Origin: JANRIG01 sp033765235
GTDB taxonomy: Bacteria > Bacteroidota > Bacteroidia > Cytophagales > UBA9547
Direction: 5' to 3'
Assembly (NCBI GenBank): GCA_033765235.1
Contig: JANRIG010000037.1
Span: forward strand, 1-27,779
DNA length: 27,779 nt
This document shows positions 16,936 through 24,454 of this stretch, piece after piece. The notes beneath the pieces are model-generated. The model was not told where the DNA came from. It did no database searches and saw only the letters and a list, made by a program, of their open reading frames with translations. How positions within the stretch are numbered: the stretch's first letter is position 1; each line of letters starts with the position of its first letter. The translations under genes were made by a program, and so were the position numbers.

Positions 16936-17255
16936 ATTACAAATTTATGTAAATATTATATATCAGATATTTTAGCGATAGGGCATATTGATAATATTTC
17001 ATCAATATATGTTATTTGTTTTGTCTTTGACATGTAATTAATATTATACAATTCATTAATACAGTTGCACATTAATGCTACCCATCAATAATTTATTATT
17101 TAGATAAAAAAACTTTGTATAGTACATTATTGTGTGTGATAAAAATTTTTTGTACTTTTGTACGTTATTGCATATATATATATTTACTATAGCCCCGTAA
17201 TTTTACTTAAATTTTAGGTTAAATATTTTCATCACACAGGTTAAGCAAATTAACA
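16936..17255. other. Divergent intergenic region upstream of porU
   Basis: 320 AT-rich bases between two divergent genes hold no supported gene. The porU promoter match is at 17130-17160. An imperfect inverted repeat (13-base arms 17133-17145 and 17226-17238, one mismatch) brackets the predicted transcription start. The part from 16948 to 17125 shows nothing I recognise. Confidence 0.6.
17130..17160 (+). promoter_or_regulatory. Putative promoter of the porU-porV operon
   Basis: TTG at 17130-17132 and TACTTTTG at 17153-17160, 20 bases apart, match the Bacteroidota promoter. Transcription would start near 17167, giving a leader of about 90 bases, longer than for the other genes here. Confidence 0.5.
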
Positions 17256-20200
17256 ATGAAAATGTACATATTGGGGTTGCTGCTTTTTGCCGGTTATTTA
17301 TTTGGTCAAAACAAAAATTCATCCGTACTTTCAAAGGGCGATTTTTATAAAATAGCCGTTACTGAAGAGGGCATACATAAGATAGACAAAAGTATGCTGC
17401 ATGACATGGGTATCAATCCCGACGGTGTAGATGCCAACACATACCAAATATTTGGAAATGACGGTGGTATGCTGCCCCAGCCCAACAGTACCCCACGTAC
17501 AGACGACCTTAATGAGATACCTATCAAAATATATACCCAAAATGGCACATTTGACTACCTCATTTTTTTTGCGCAAGGTCCGCATATTTGGAAAACAGAC
17601 AGTGCCACAAACGTCCGCAAACATGAATATCACCTATACTCAGACACCGCCTATTACTTTGTGACTCATAGCCGAGAAACAGGCAAAAGAATTGGAAACC
17701 AACCCAATACAACCTCATCAAACACTGCCACTGCTACCTACTCAGATGCTGCCATATGGTACGAAAAAGATATTTACAACCTTATAAAATCGGGCAGAGA
17801 GTGGTATGGCGAGCAATACAATGCACAACTAAGCTACAGCATAACACTACCCATAGAAAATGCTATTACAGACCTGCCGGCCACACTCAAAATAGAAGCC
17901 ATGGTAAAGCCAAGTCTGTTTGCAGTGACACAATTTACTGTAAAATCCGGCAGCAGTATAGTGGGAAATTTGCCCATTTCAGGATTTAAGGAGTGCGAAA
18001 ACTGTCGCAAAGGAGTAGCCTCAACCAAAGAGTTTGCTGCGACAATGCCAAATAGTGGCAATGAATACAACATAGACATAAGCTATGAGCGCAACTCCGA
18101 CCCCGGTGCAATAGGTTACCTTAATTATGTAGAACTTCATTATCAAAAGAAACTCATATTTAACACCACTCAATCACAATTTTATTATAAAAAAGGAATG
18201 AATAATGACGCTACCACATTTACATTTACAGAAATAGCCCCAAATGCCACCGCATGGAACATTACAAACCCAACAAATCCGGAAGAAGTTACCATCTTCA
18301 ACAACAATATTACCATCAATAACCATAAAAAACTACCTCTTTTAGTGCTATTTCAAGCCTCATCAGTTGTAAAAAAGCCATTGTTTGTATCCAAAATCAT
18401 GAATCAAAACCTACATGCCCTCACAGACATAGGCATGGTCATTATCTGCCACCCCGACTACATATCAGAAGCGCAAAAGCTGAAAGAACATAGAGAAAAA
18501 ACAGGTTCTTTGAAAGTAGCAGTTGTAGCCACCTCTCATATATACAATGAGTTTTCGTCAGGTGCTCAAGACATTACTGCCATCAGAGATTTTTGTAAAA
18601 TGCTGTATACCAGAGGCCTCAAGCATATTCTACTCTTTGGCTCATGCTCATACGACTATAAAAATCGCATCAATGGCAATATTAACTTAGTACCCGTATA
18701 TGAGTCGCGCGAGTCGCTACATGATGTAAACAGCTTCTGCTCTGATGATTATTATACATTTTACGACAATAAGGAGGGGCAATGGGAAGAAAACTATGCT
18801 ACAAACCATGTGATGAAAGTGAGCATAGGAAGGCTTCCGCTACGCTCTGTATCTGAAGCACGCTACATGGTAAACAAACTCATAAACTACAACACTAATA
18901 AAAACACCTTTGGCAAATGGCGCAACCGTGCCTGCTTTCTTGCAGATAATGGCGACAATAATATCCACCTCAAAGATGCTGACTATCTGGCCAACAAAAT
19001 AGACACCTCACAAAAATACCTGTATGTAAACAAAGTATATGTAGATGCTTACAAATTTGAATCCACTCCTACAGGTACCGGTGTGCCTGAAGCCAACATA
19101 TTAGTCAAAAACTTGATAAACAGCGGCTTGCTACTACTCAATTATTCCGGGCACGGAGGCAATGAAGTGCTGGCCAGCGAAAAACTTGTGACCTCTCAAA
19201 TCATTGAGACATGGAAAAACAAAGACCGTCTGCCGTTTTTTGTGACAGCCACTTGCAACTATGGCGAATATGATAACCCCGAAAAAGTATCCGGAGGCAT
19301 GATGCTGGTAACCAAAGCTAACGGTGGCGCAATAGGACTGCTCACGGCTGCAAGACCTGTGTACTCCAACACCAATTTTGAAATAAATCATGCATTTTAT
19401 CAAAACGTATTCAAGCGCGATGCCGACCATAAACCTCTCGCACTCGGCGAAGTCATTCGCAACACCAAAAACCAAAGTGCAAGAGGTATAAACAATAGGA
19501 GCTATACACTACTCGGAGATCCATCATTGACGCTCAACTATCCTATGCATGGCATAAGTACCACACATATGAATAACTCTCATGTAAACAACAGCACCCC
19601 CAAAGATACCCTCAAAGCATTGGGCATAATGACAATAACAGGCAGCATTACAGACCATATTGGCAATGTAAAAACTGATTTTAACGGAGTCATATACACT
19701 GATGTATATGACAAATACGCCACCTACACTACCTATGGTCAAGGCAACCCGCAAACTACATTCAGCTTGCAAAACAACTTGCTGTACTCCGGCAAAGCCA
19801 CCGTGAAACAAGGTATTTTTAGCTTTGAATTTATAGTGCCCAAAGACATAGACTACAGCTACGGCGAAGGCAAAATATCATACTATGCTTACGACCCTAC
19901 CCAAAAAACAGACGCTTCAGGATATTTATCCAAAATAATAGTGGGAGGCTCAAACCCCAATGCACACACAGACAATGAAGCCCCAAATATAGATATATAC
20001 CTGAACGACAGCACTTTTGCAAACGGTAGCCAAGTAAATACAGAGCCTCTTCTCATAGCATACCTTGCCGACGAAAGCGGCATCAATATATCAACCTATG
20101 GTATAGGACATGAACTCAAAGCAGTGCTTGATGGCAACGAAGCAGAGCCCATCATGCTCAGCGAATACTATACCACCGTGCAAGACAATTATAAAAAAGG

Positions 20201-20633
20201 ATTGGTAAACTACAAACTACCACCACTATCCGAAGGCAGACACACCCTCAAATTAGTGGCATGGGACACTTACAACAACTCTGCAAGCCGCGAGATATCT
20301 TTTGTAGTGCCTTCGGCAAATAATATAGTGATACAAAATGCCTATGCAGTGCCCAACCCTGTGACCTATGACACAGAAATATATATACAGCACAATTTTG
20401 CCGGCGACGATATTATATTCACACTTACCCTTACAGACGCCATGGGCAAAACATATGGCTCACTGCAACAAGACTATACCTCTGCACCTAATATACTCAC
20501 CTATCATTGGGTGCCTAATAGTGGTGAAATGTCACAATTGCCTGCCGGATATTATTTTGCTCATTGTCATCTAAAATCAAAAAACACCCTTTCTGAAGCA
20601 ATTAAAATCATAAAGTTGGTTTTGATACGTTAA
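17256..20633 (+). CDS. porU: Type IX secretion system sortase PorU (C25 peptidase family)
   Basis: 1125 residues. Signal peptide 1-18 (ending YLFGQ). An N-terminal beta region (about 25-380) precedes a gingipain-like C25 catalytic domain (about 385-760). The catalytic pair is visible: His633 in SGHGGNE and Cys667 in TATCNYGEYDNP. Beta-sandwich modules follow, ending in an FlgD-like Ig fold (NAYAVPNPVTYDTEIY..., about 1028-1120). PorU is anchored at the outer surface with PorV, cleaves the C-terminal sorting domain from T9SS cargo and attaches the cargo to A-LPS where that pathway exists. The length fits PorU, and the position directly before porV is the expected order. It heads a tightly spaced operon of four genes. 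Confidence 0.93.
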   Translation: MKMYILGLLLFAGYLFGQNKNSSVLSKGDFYKIAVTEEGIHKIDKSMLHDMGINPDGVDANTYQIFGNDGGMLPQPNSTPRTDDLNEIPIKIYTQNGTFDYLIFFAQGPHIWKTDSATNVRKHEYHLYSDTAYYFVTHSRETGKRIGNQPNTTSSNTATATYSDAAIWYEKDIYNLIKSGREWYGEQYNAQLSYSITLPIENAITDLPATLKIEAMVKPSLFAVTQFTVKSGSSIVGNLPISGFKECENCRKGVASTKEFAATMPNSGNEYNIDISYERNSDPGAIGYLNYVELHYQKKLIFNTTQSQFYYKKGMNNDATTFTFTEIAPNATAWNITNPTNPEEVTIFNNNITINNHKKLPLLVLFQASSVVKKPLFVSKIMNQNLHALTDIGMVIICHPDYISEAQKLKEHREKTGSLKVAVVATSHIYNEFSSGAQDITAIRDFCKMLYTRGLKHILLFGSCSYDYKNRINGNINLVPVYESRESLHDVNSFCSDDYYTFYDNKEGQWEENYATNHVMKVSIGRLPLRSVSEARYMVNKLINYNTNKNTFGKWRNRACFLADNGDNNIHLKDADYLANKIDTSQKYLYVNKVYVDAYKFESTPTGTGVPEANILVKNLINSGLLLLNYSGHGGNEVLASEKLVTSQIIETWKNKDRLPFFVTATCNYGEYDNPEKVSGGMMLVTKANGGAIGLLTAARPVYSNTNFEINHAFYQNVFKRDADHKPLALGEVIRNTKNQSARGINNRSYTLLGDPSLTLNYPMHGISTTHMNNSHVNNSTPKDTLKALGIMTITGSITDHIGNVKTDFNGVIYTDVYDKYATYTTYGQGNPQTTFSLQNNLLYSGKATVKQGIFSFEFIVPKDIDYSYGEGKISYYAYDPTQKTDASGYLSKIIVGGSNPNAHTDNEAPNIDIYLNDSTFANGSQVNTEPLLIAYLADESGINISTYGIGHELKAVLDGNEAEPIMLSEYYTTVQDNYKKGLVNYKLPPLSEGRHTLKLVAWDTYNNSASREISFVVPSANNIVIQNAYAVPNPVTYDTEIYIQHNFAGDDIIFTLTLTDAMGKTYGSLQQDYTSAPNILTYHWVPNSGEMSQLPAGYYFAHCHLKSKNTLSEAIKIIKLVLIR

Positions 20634-20662
20634 TTTATTTGTTTTGCACCCTATTATTAAAA

Positions 20663-21940
20663 ATGTATAAAAATATAATTATCCATGCTGTAGTCATAAG
20701 TGCTGCAGCCATATACTTTCCGGCCTTATCTCAACCTGTCATAATAAACCAAAACGATGTAGACAAAATACTCAGAGGTGCAGAAGATGACACCCGTCCT
20801 ATCACTACGGCTGTGCCATTTATGGGTATCACACCCAACGCTACTGCTGCAGCCGTGGGCGACCAAGGGGTGGCCACCAAACCTGATGAGTACTCTGCCT
20901 ATTGGAATCCAGCCAAAATCATATTCAACGAAAAAGACTATGGCGCAGGATTGTGTGTGAACCCATGGCTGCGCAACCTTGGCGTAAATGATATGTATAT
21001 CGGTTACCTTACAGCATATTACAAGCTGCGCAAAGAAGATGCCTTGGCTGTACACCTCACCTACTTTGACCTTGGCAGCATACAATTTACCAATAATGAC
21101 GGAGCTCCATTGGGCGACTTCAACCCTCGCGAATATATAGTAGGTGCCTCCTACTCGCGTATGTTGGGAAGGGGCTTCAGCAGTGGACTGTCTATCAAGT
21201 ACATAGAGTCTAATCTTACAGGCAGTTTTACCAACAGCACAGGCGGTGCAGCAAGGCCCGGACGCACGGCAGCAGCAGACATAGGTTTTTACTACAACCG
21301 TGACATAGTCATGTTTGACAGAGATTTTAACCTCTCCGCAGGCTTATCTATCAGCAATATAGGTGGAAAAATAAATTATTCTAACAACAACAGGGCAGAC
21401 TTTATACCCACCATACTTAGACTGGGCAGCGGCCTCACCTATGAGGTAGATGATTTTAACAAATTCGGATTTTTTGTAGAAGCCTCCAAACTGCTTGTGC
21501 CCTCACCTCAGATAGTGTATTTGAAAAAAGTAGGACTAAGCGATGTAGACTCTCTCACCGCAGACGGAGCCAAGATACCTGCTACACCCACCCAATATTT
21601 CACCCCAAACAAAGGCATAGTAGATGGCATGTTTACCTCATTTGGCGATGCACCATTTGGAGCAAGTGAAGAATTTAAAGAAATCATGTTTAGTTTTGGA
21701 GTAGAATATTGGTATGACAATTTATTTGCCCTACGCACAGGATATTTTCATGAAAATGCCCAAAAAGGCAACCGCAAATATTTCTGTGTAGGTTTTGGGC
21801 TCAGATACCAAACCGTAGGTTTGGACTTGGCATACATCATACCTACTGTGTACAACCATCCGCTTGCCAATACCATACGTATATCTGTATCGGTAAATAT
21901 GAATAAGCCTGAAAAAGACCAAGAGTCTGTAATAGAATAA
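20663..21940 (+). CDS. porV: Type IX secretion outer-membrane protein PorV (LptO)
   Basis: 425 residues from ATG 20663, which yields a normal signal peptide (MYKNIIIHAVVISAAAIYFPALS); an in-frame TTG at 20639 would add eight residues but is unneeded. The sequence is a FadL-like 14-strand barrel with PorV hallmarks: VPFMGITPNATAAAVGDQGVAT near the N-terminus, SAYWNPAKI, and alternating aromatic strands to the end. PorV binds the sorting domain of cargo leaving the SprA translocon and brings it to PorU; in Porphyromonas it is also called LptO. The gene starts 29 bp after porU and ends 14 bp before the M16 gene, so co-transcription is likely. Confidence 0.92.
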   Translation: MYKNIIIHAVVISAAAIYFPALSQPVIINQNDVDKILRGAEDDTRPITTAVPFMGITPNATAAAVGDQGVATKPDEYSAYWNPAKIIFNEKDYGAGLCVNPWLRNLGVNDMYIGYLTAYYKLRKEDALAVHLTYFDLGSIQFTNNDGAPLGDFNPREYIVGASYSRMLGRGFSSGLSIKYIESNLTGSFTNSTGGAARPGRTAAADIGFYYNRDIVMFDRDFNLSAGLSISNIGGKINYSNNNRADFIPTILRLGSGLTYEVDDFNKFGFFVEASKLLVPSPQIVYLKKVGLSDVDSLTADGAKIPATPTQYFTPNKGIVDGMFTSFGDAPFGASEEFKEIMFSFGVEYWYDNLFALRTGYFHENAQKGNRKYFCVGFGLRYQTVGLDLAYIIPTVYNHPLANTIRISVSVNMNKPEKDQESVIE

Positions 21941-21954
21941 GTTAAACCAATCCT

Positions 21955-23235
21955 ATGCTTAACAGAGCCGAAGCCCCAGCTGCCTATGAATTGCAGCCAT
22001 TTCCTATTCTCAAGCATAGTCATTATACAATACCAAACGGCATCAATATATATGCCATAAACCAAGGTACACAACCTTTAGCAAAGATAGATTACATATT
22101 TGATGCAGGCTCGGCACATGAGAGTAAGCAAGCACTCAGCTATATGTGCAGCAAAATGATGCTAGAAGGCACCTCCAAATACACAGGCAAAGAACTCGCC
22201 GAACAGATAGCACTGTATGGTGCCTATTTAGACATCACCTCAGGGTTTGACAAACTTACCCTCAGTGTCATGTGCATGACCAAACATATTGTGCAAATAT
22301 GTGCCATAGTGCATGACATTATTACCCAATGTATATTCCCTGAAAGCAACTATGAAACCGTAAAAAATATTGGCATACAAAACATAAGAGTGAATATGCA
22401 AAAAACATCATTCATAGCCTCTCAAAGTTTCAGAAAGCATATATTTGGCGAAAGCCACGCCTATGGATATTCGGTAGATGAAAAACAACTAAAATCACTT
22501 AAAAACGCTGAAGTAATAAAATTTTACAAACAAAAAATCTGTGACCAAGCATTTGAAATAATCATTTCCGGGCAAATGTCTGATGAGGTAATACAACATG
22601 TAAAAAAAGATTTATCAACCTTAAAGTTTAAGTATCCAAAAGCCGTTTCCCCTACCCCTCTCAATGCCCAAGCCACTACACAAAGCAAGATATTCGAAAA
22701 AAAGGACGGCAGTGTGCAATCGTCAATCAGAATAGGCAAAAAATTATTCGTAAAAAAACATCCTGATTATATAAAATTTACGGTAATGAATGAGGTATTG
22801 GGAGGCTACTTTGGAGCCCGACTAATGAAAAACCTCCGTGAAGACAAAGGTCTGACTTATGGCATTCACTCAAGTGCCACATTTATGCAACAAGAGGGAT
22901 ACTGGGCCATAGCTGCAGATGTGAACGCCGGCAACACCACCCATGCACTCAATGAAATATACAAAGAAATAGACCTTATACGAAGCCAAAAAGTGCCTGC
23001 AGCCGAACTCAATACCGCCAAAAATTATATGATTGGTCAGTTTTACAACGCATTCAGCACTCCATTTCAGTCGGCAGACCGCTTAAGAAATATACACCTC
23101 CACGGCTTAGATTATGCTTTTTATGAAACTTATATACAAAACATAAAAAAAGTAACCTCTGCCGATGTACAAAAGATGGCTGAAAAATATTTAGACCCAA
23201 CAAGCCTCACAGAAATAGTAGCAGGCAACAAATAA
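21955..23235 (+). CDS. M16 (pitrilysin) family protein, non-catalytic subunit type
   Basis: 426 residues, the size of M16B subunits. The fold is recognisable in both halves: FDAGSAHES...MLEGTSKYTGKEL and NEVLGGYFGARLMKNLREDKGLTYGIHSS. The zinc motif HxxEH, expected at 63-67, reads YMCSK, so His, Glu and His are all lost and the protein should not cut peptides alone. The substrate-positioning Arg/Tyr pair of the partner subunit is kept (Arg295, Tyr302). In bacteria such subunits normally pair with an active M16B encoded next door; none is here. There is no evident signal peptide, which is odd for a peptidase-like gene behind porU-porV. It may bind peptides, or partner an active M16 encoded elsewhere. 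Confidence 0.85.
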   Translation: MLNRAEAPAAYELQPFPILKHSHYTIPNGINIYAINQGTQPLAKIDYIFDAGSAHESKQALSYMCSKMMLEGTSKYTGKELAEQIALYGAYLDITSGFDKLTLSVMCMTKHIVQICAIVHDIITQCIFPESNYETVKNIGIQNIRVNMQKTSFIASQSFRKHIFGESHAYGYSVDEKQLKSLKNAEVIKFYKQKICDQAFEIIISGQMSDEVIQHVKKDLSTLKFKYPKAVSPTPLNAQATTQSKIFEKKDGSVQSSIRIGKKLFVKKHPDYIKFTVMNEVLGGYFGARLMKNLREDKGLTYGIHSSATFMQQEGYWAIAADVNAGNTTHALNEIYKEIDLIRSQKVPAAELNTAKNYMIGQFYNAFSTPFQSADRLRNIHLHGLDYAFYETYIQNIKKVTSADVQKMAEKYLDPTSLTEIVAGNK

Positions 23236-23259
23236 AGCAACATAAGCCTTTCAAAAAAT

Positions 23260-24039
23260 TTGAACCAGACTGAATATACAACTCTAAAAAACTTGCTTGA
23301 TGAGTATTATGACAAATACAACCGACCACAATTTATACCTACAGACCCCATTTCTATTCCTCACTTATTCACTCAAAAAGAAGATATAGAAATAGCTGCT
23401 TTCATAGCTGCTACCCTTTCGTGGGGGCTAAGAATTACTATTATTAACAATTGCAAAAAAATACTGGCTATGATGCACAATAGTCCTTATGATTTTGTCA
23501 TCAATCACAAAGACTCTGACTTAAAAAGTATGGTTGGGTTTAAGCACCGCACCTTCAATGATACAGACCTGCTCTATTTCATGGCAGCATTGCAAAATAT
23601 ATATCGCCACCATGGTGGACTGGAGGCTTGTTTTGCAACCCGGTCCATAGATATAGGCGAAGGTATTTCATACTTCAGAAAAATATTTTTTTCGCTGCCT
23701 TATGCTCCTACTCGTACACGCAAGCATGTATCAAGTCCACAAACAGGCTCGGCGTGTAAGCGGCTCAATATGTATTTGAGGTGGATGGTGCGCAACGATG
23801 GACGCGGTGTAGATTTTGGAATATGGAAATCTATATCGCCTGCACAGCTTATATGCCCTTGCGATGTGCATGTAGAGCGAGTGGCACGCCAACTTATGCT
23901 CATTACTCGCAAACAAACTGACTGGGCTACTGCTCAAGAACTGACCCAAAACCTGAAAATATTAGACCCTCATGACCCTGTAAAGTATGATTATGCACTG
24001 TTTGGTATTGGGTTAGATACTAAAAATTCACTACGCTAA
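23260..24039 (+). CDS. DUF2400 / TIGR02757 family protein
   Basis: 259 residues from TTG 23260; family conservation begins at about residue 8 (LKNLLDEYYDKYN), so no later start fits. Recognisable blocks are IPHLF, FIAATLSWG, GFKHRTFN, IYRHHGGLE, KRLNMYLRWMVR and CPCDVHVERVARQL, in the order I know for TIGR02757. The function is unknown. The pair KRLNMYLRWMVR and CDVHVERVAR resembles the region of endonuclease III-type (HhH-GPD) DNA glycosylases that holds the catalytic Asp in a DTHV-x-RV stretch, so a nucleic-acid role is possible (inference). The gene starts 24 bp after the M16 gene, so it is probably the last gene of the porU operon. An A7/T11 tract at 24056-24073 follows. Confidence 0.85.
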   Translation: MNQTEYTTLKNLLDEYYDKYNRPQFIPTDPISIPHLFTQKEDIEIAAFIAATLSWGLRITIINNCKKILAMMHNSPYDFVINHKDSDLKSMVGFKHRTFNDTDLLYFMAALQNIYRHHGGLEACFATRSIDIGEGISYFRKIFFSLPYAPTRTRKHVSSPQTGSACKRLNMYLRWMVRNDGRGVDFGIWKSISPAQLICPCDVHVERVARQLMLITRKQTDWATAQELTQNLKILDPHDPVKYDYALFGIGLDTKNSLR

Positions 24040-24115
24040 TTATTCGAAAAAAAGTAAAAAAATTTTTTTTTTTAGTAATTATATTATTATTGCAACAATT
24101 AAACCCCATATAATT

Positions 24116-24397
24116 ATGAAAAAAATAATAAAATCTGCATTATTAATAGCATTAGCTCTCAACCTTACCTCGTGCTACATCAATACCGTAGTAGTAGGTA
24201 AAGGAGGCTCTAAAGAAGCTGCAAGAAGTAAATCATGGTACATACTCGGCAATAGAATAAGTGAGGCAAATCCTCAAACTATGGCTGGAGGAGCTACAGA
24301 CTATACTGTAGATCAACGCTTCAATTTTGTTGATTACATAATCAATAGTATAACTTTTGGTCTAATAGGCTCACGTACTGTAATCGTAAAAAAATAG
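24116..24397 (+). CDS. Small Bor-like lipoprotein
   Basis: 93 residues. Residues 1-19 are a lipoprotein signal with lipobox LTSC (Cys20 is the lipidated residue). The mature part VVVGKGG...SWYILGNRISEANPQTMAGGATDYTVDQRFNFVDYIINSITFGLIGSRTVIV follows the layout of Bor proteins: a short N-terminal strand, W-x-LG, a Gly-Ala-x-x-Tyr stretch, then F-x-D-x-I-x-x-x-TFG near the end. Bor of phage lambda and Iss of E. coli are outer-membrane lipoproteins linked to serum resistance; I infer family membership, not that role. The gene stands alone, 76 bp after the porU operon, with a strong terminator downstream. Confidence 0.65.
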   Translation: MKKIIKSALLIALALNLTSCYINTVVVGKGGSKEAARSKSWYILGNRISEANPQTMAGGATDYTVDQRFNFVDYIINSITFGLIGSRTVIVKK

Positions 24398-24424
24398 TTA
24401 ATACTTTAATTTATTTTTATCCTT

Positions 24425-24454
24425 AAAGGGATGTCTTTAGACATCCCTTTTTTA
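24425..24454. terminator. Strong, partly bidirectional intrinsic terminator
   Basis: A perfect 11-bp stem (24425-24435 with 24440-24450) with a TTTA loop is followed on the plus strand by more Ts, ending the Bor-like gene 28 bp after its stop. The minus-strand repeat-protein gene ends inside the T run (TAA at 24454-24452), so the same stem probably ends it too, although its U-tract on that side is weaker. Confidence 0.85.

Noticed and set aside
16940..16947. TAAATTTG on the minus strand as promoter of the exonuclease/GIY-YIG gene
   Set aside because: It lies only five bases before the ATG and has no -33 partner; probably chance in AT-rich DNA.
20639..20662. TTG 20639 as the start of porV
   Set aside because: ATG 20663 gives a normal signal peptide and the extra eight residues add nothing.
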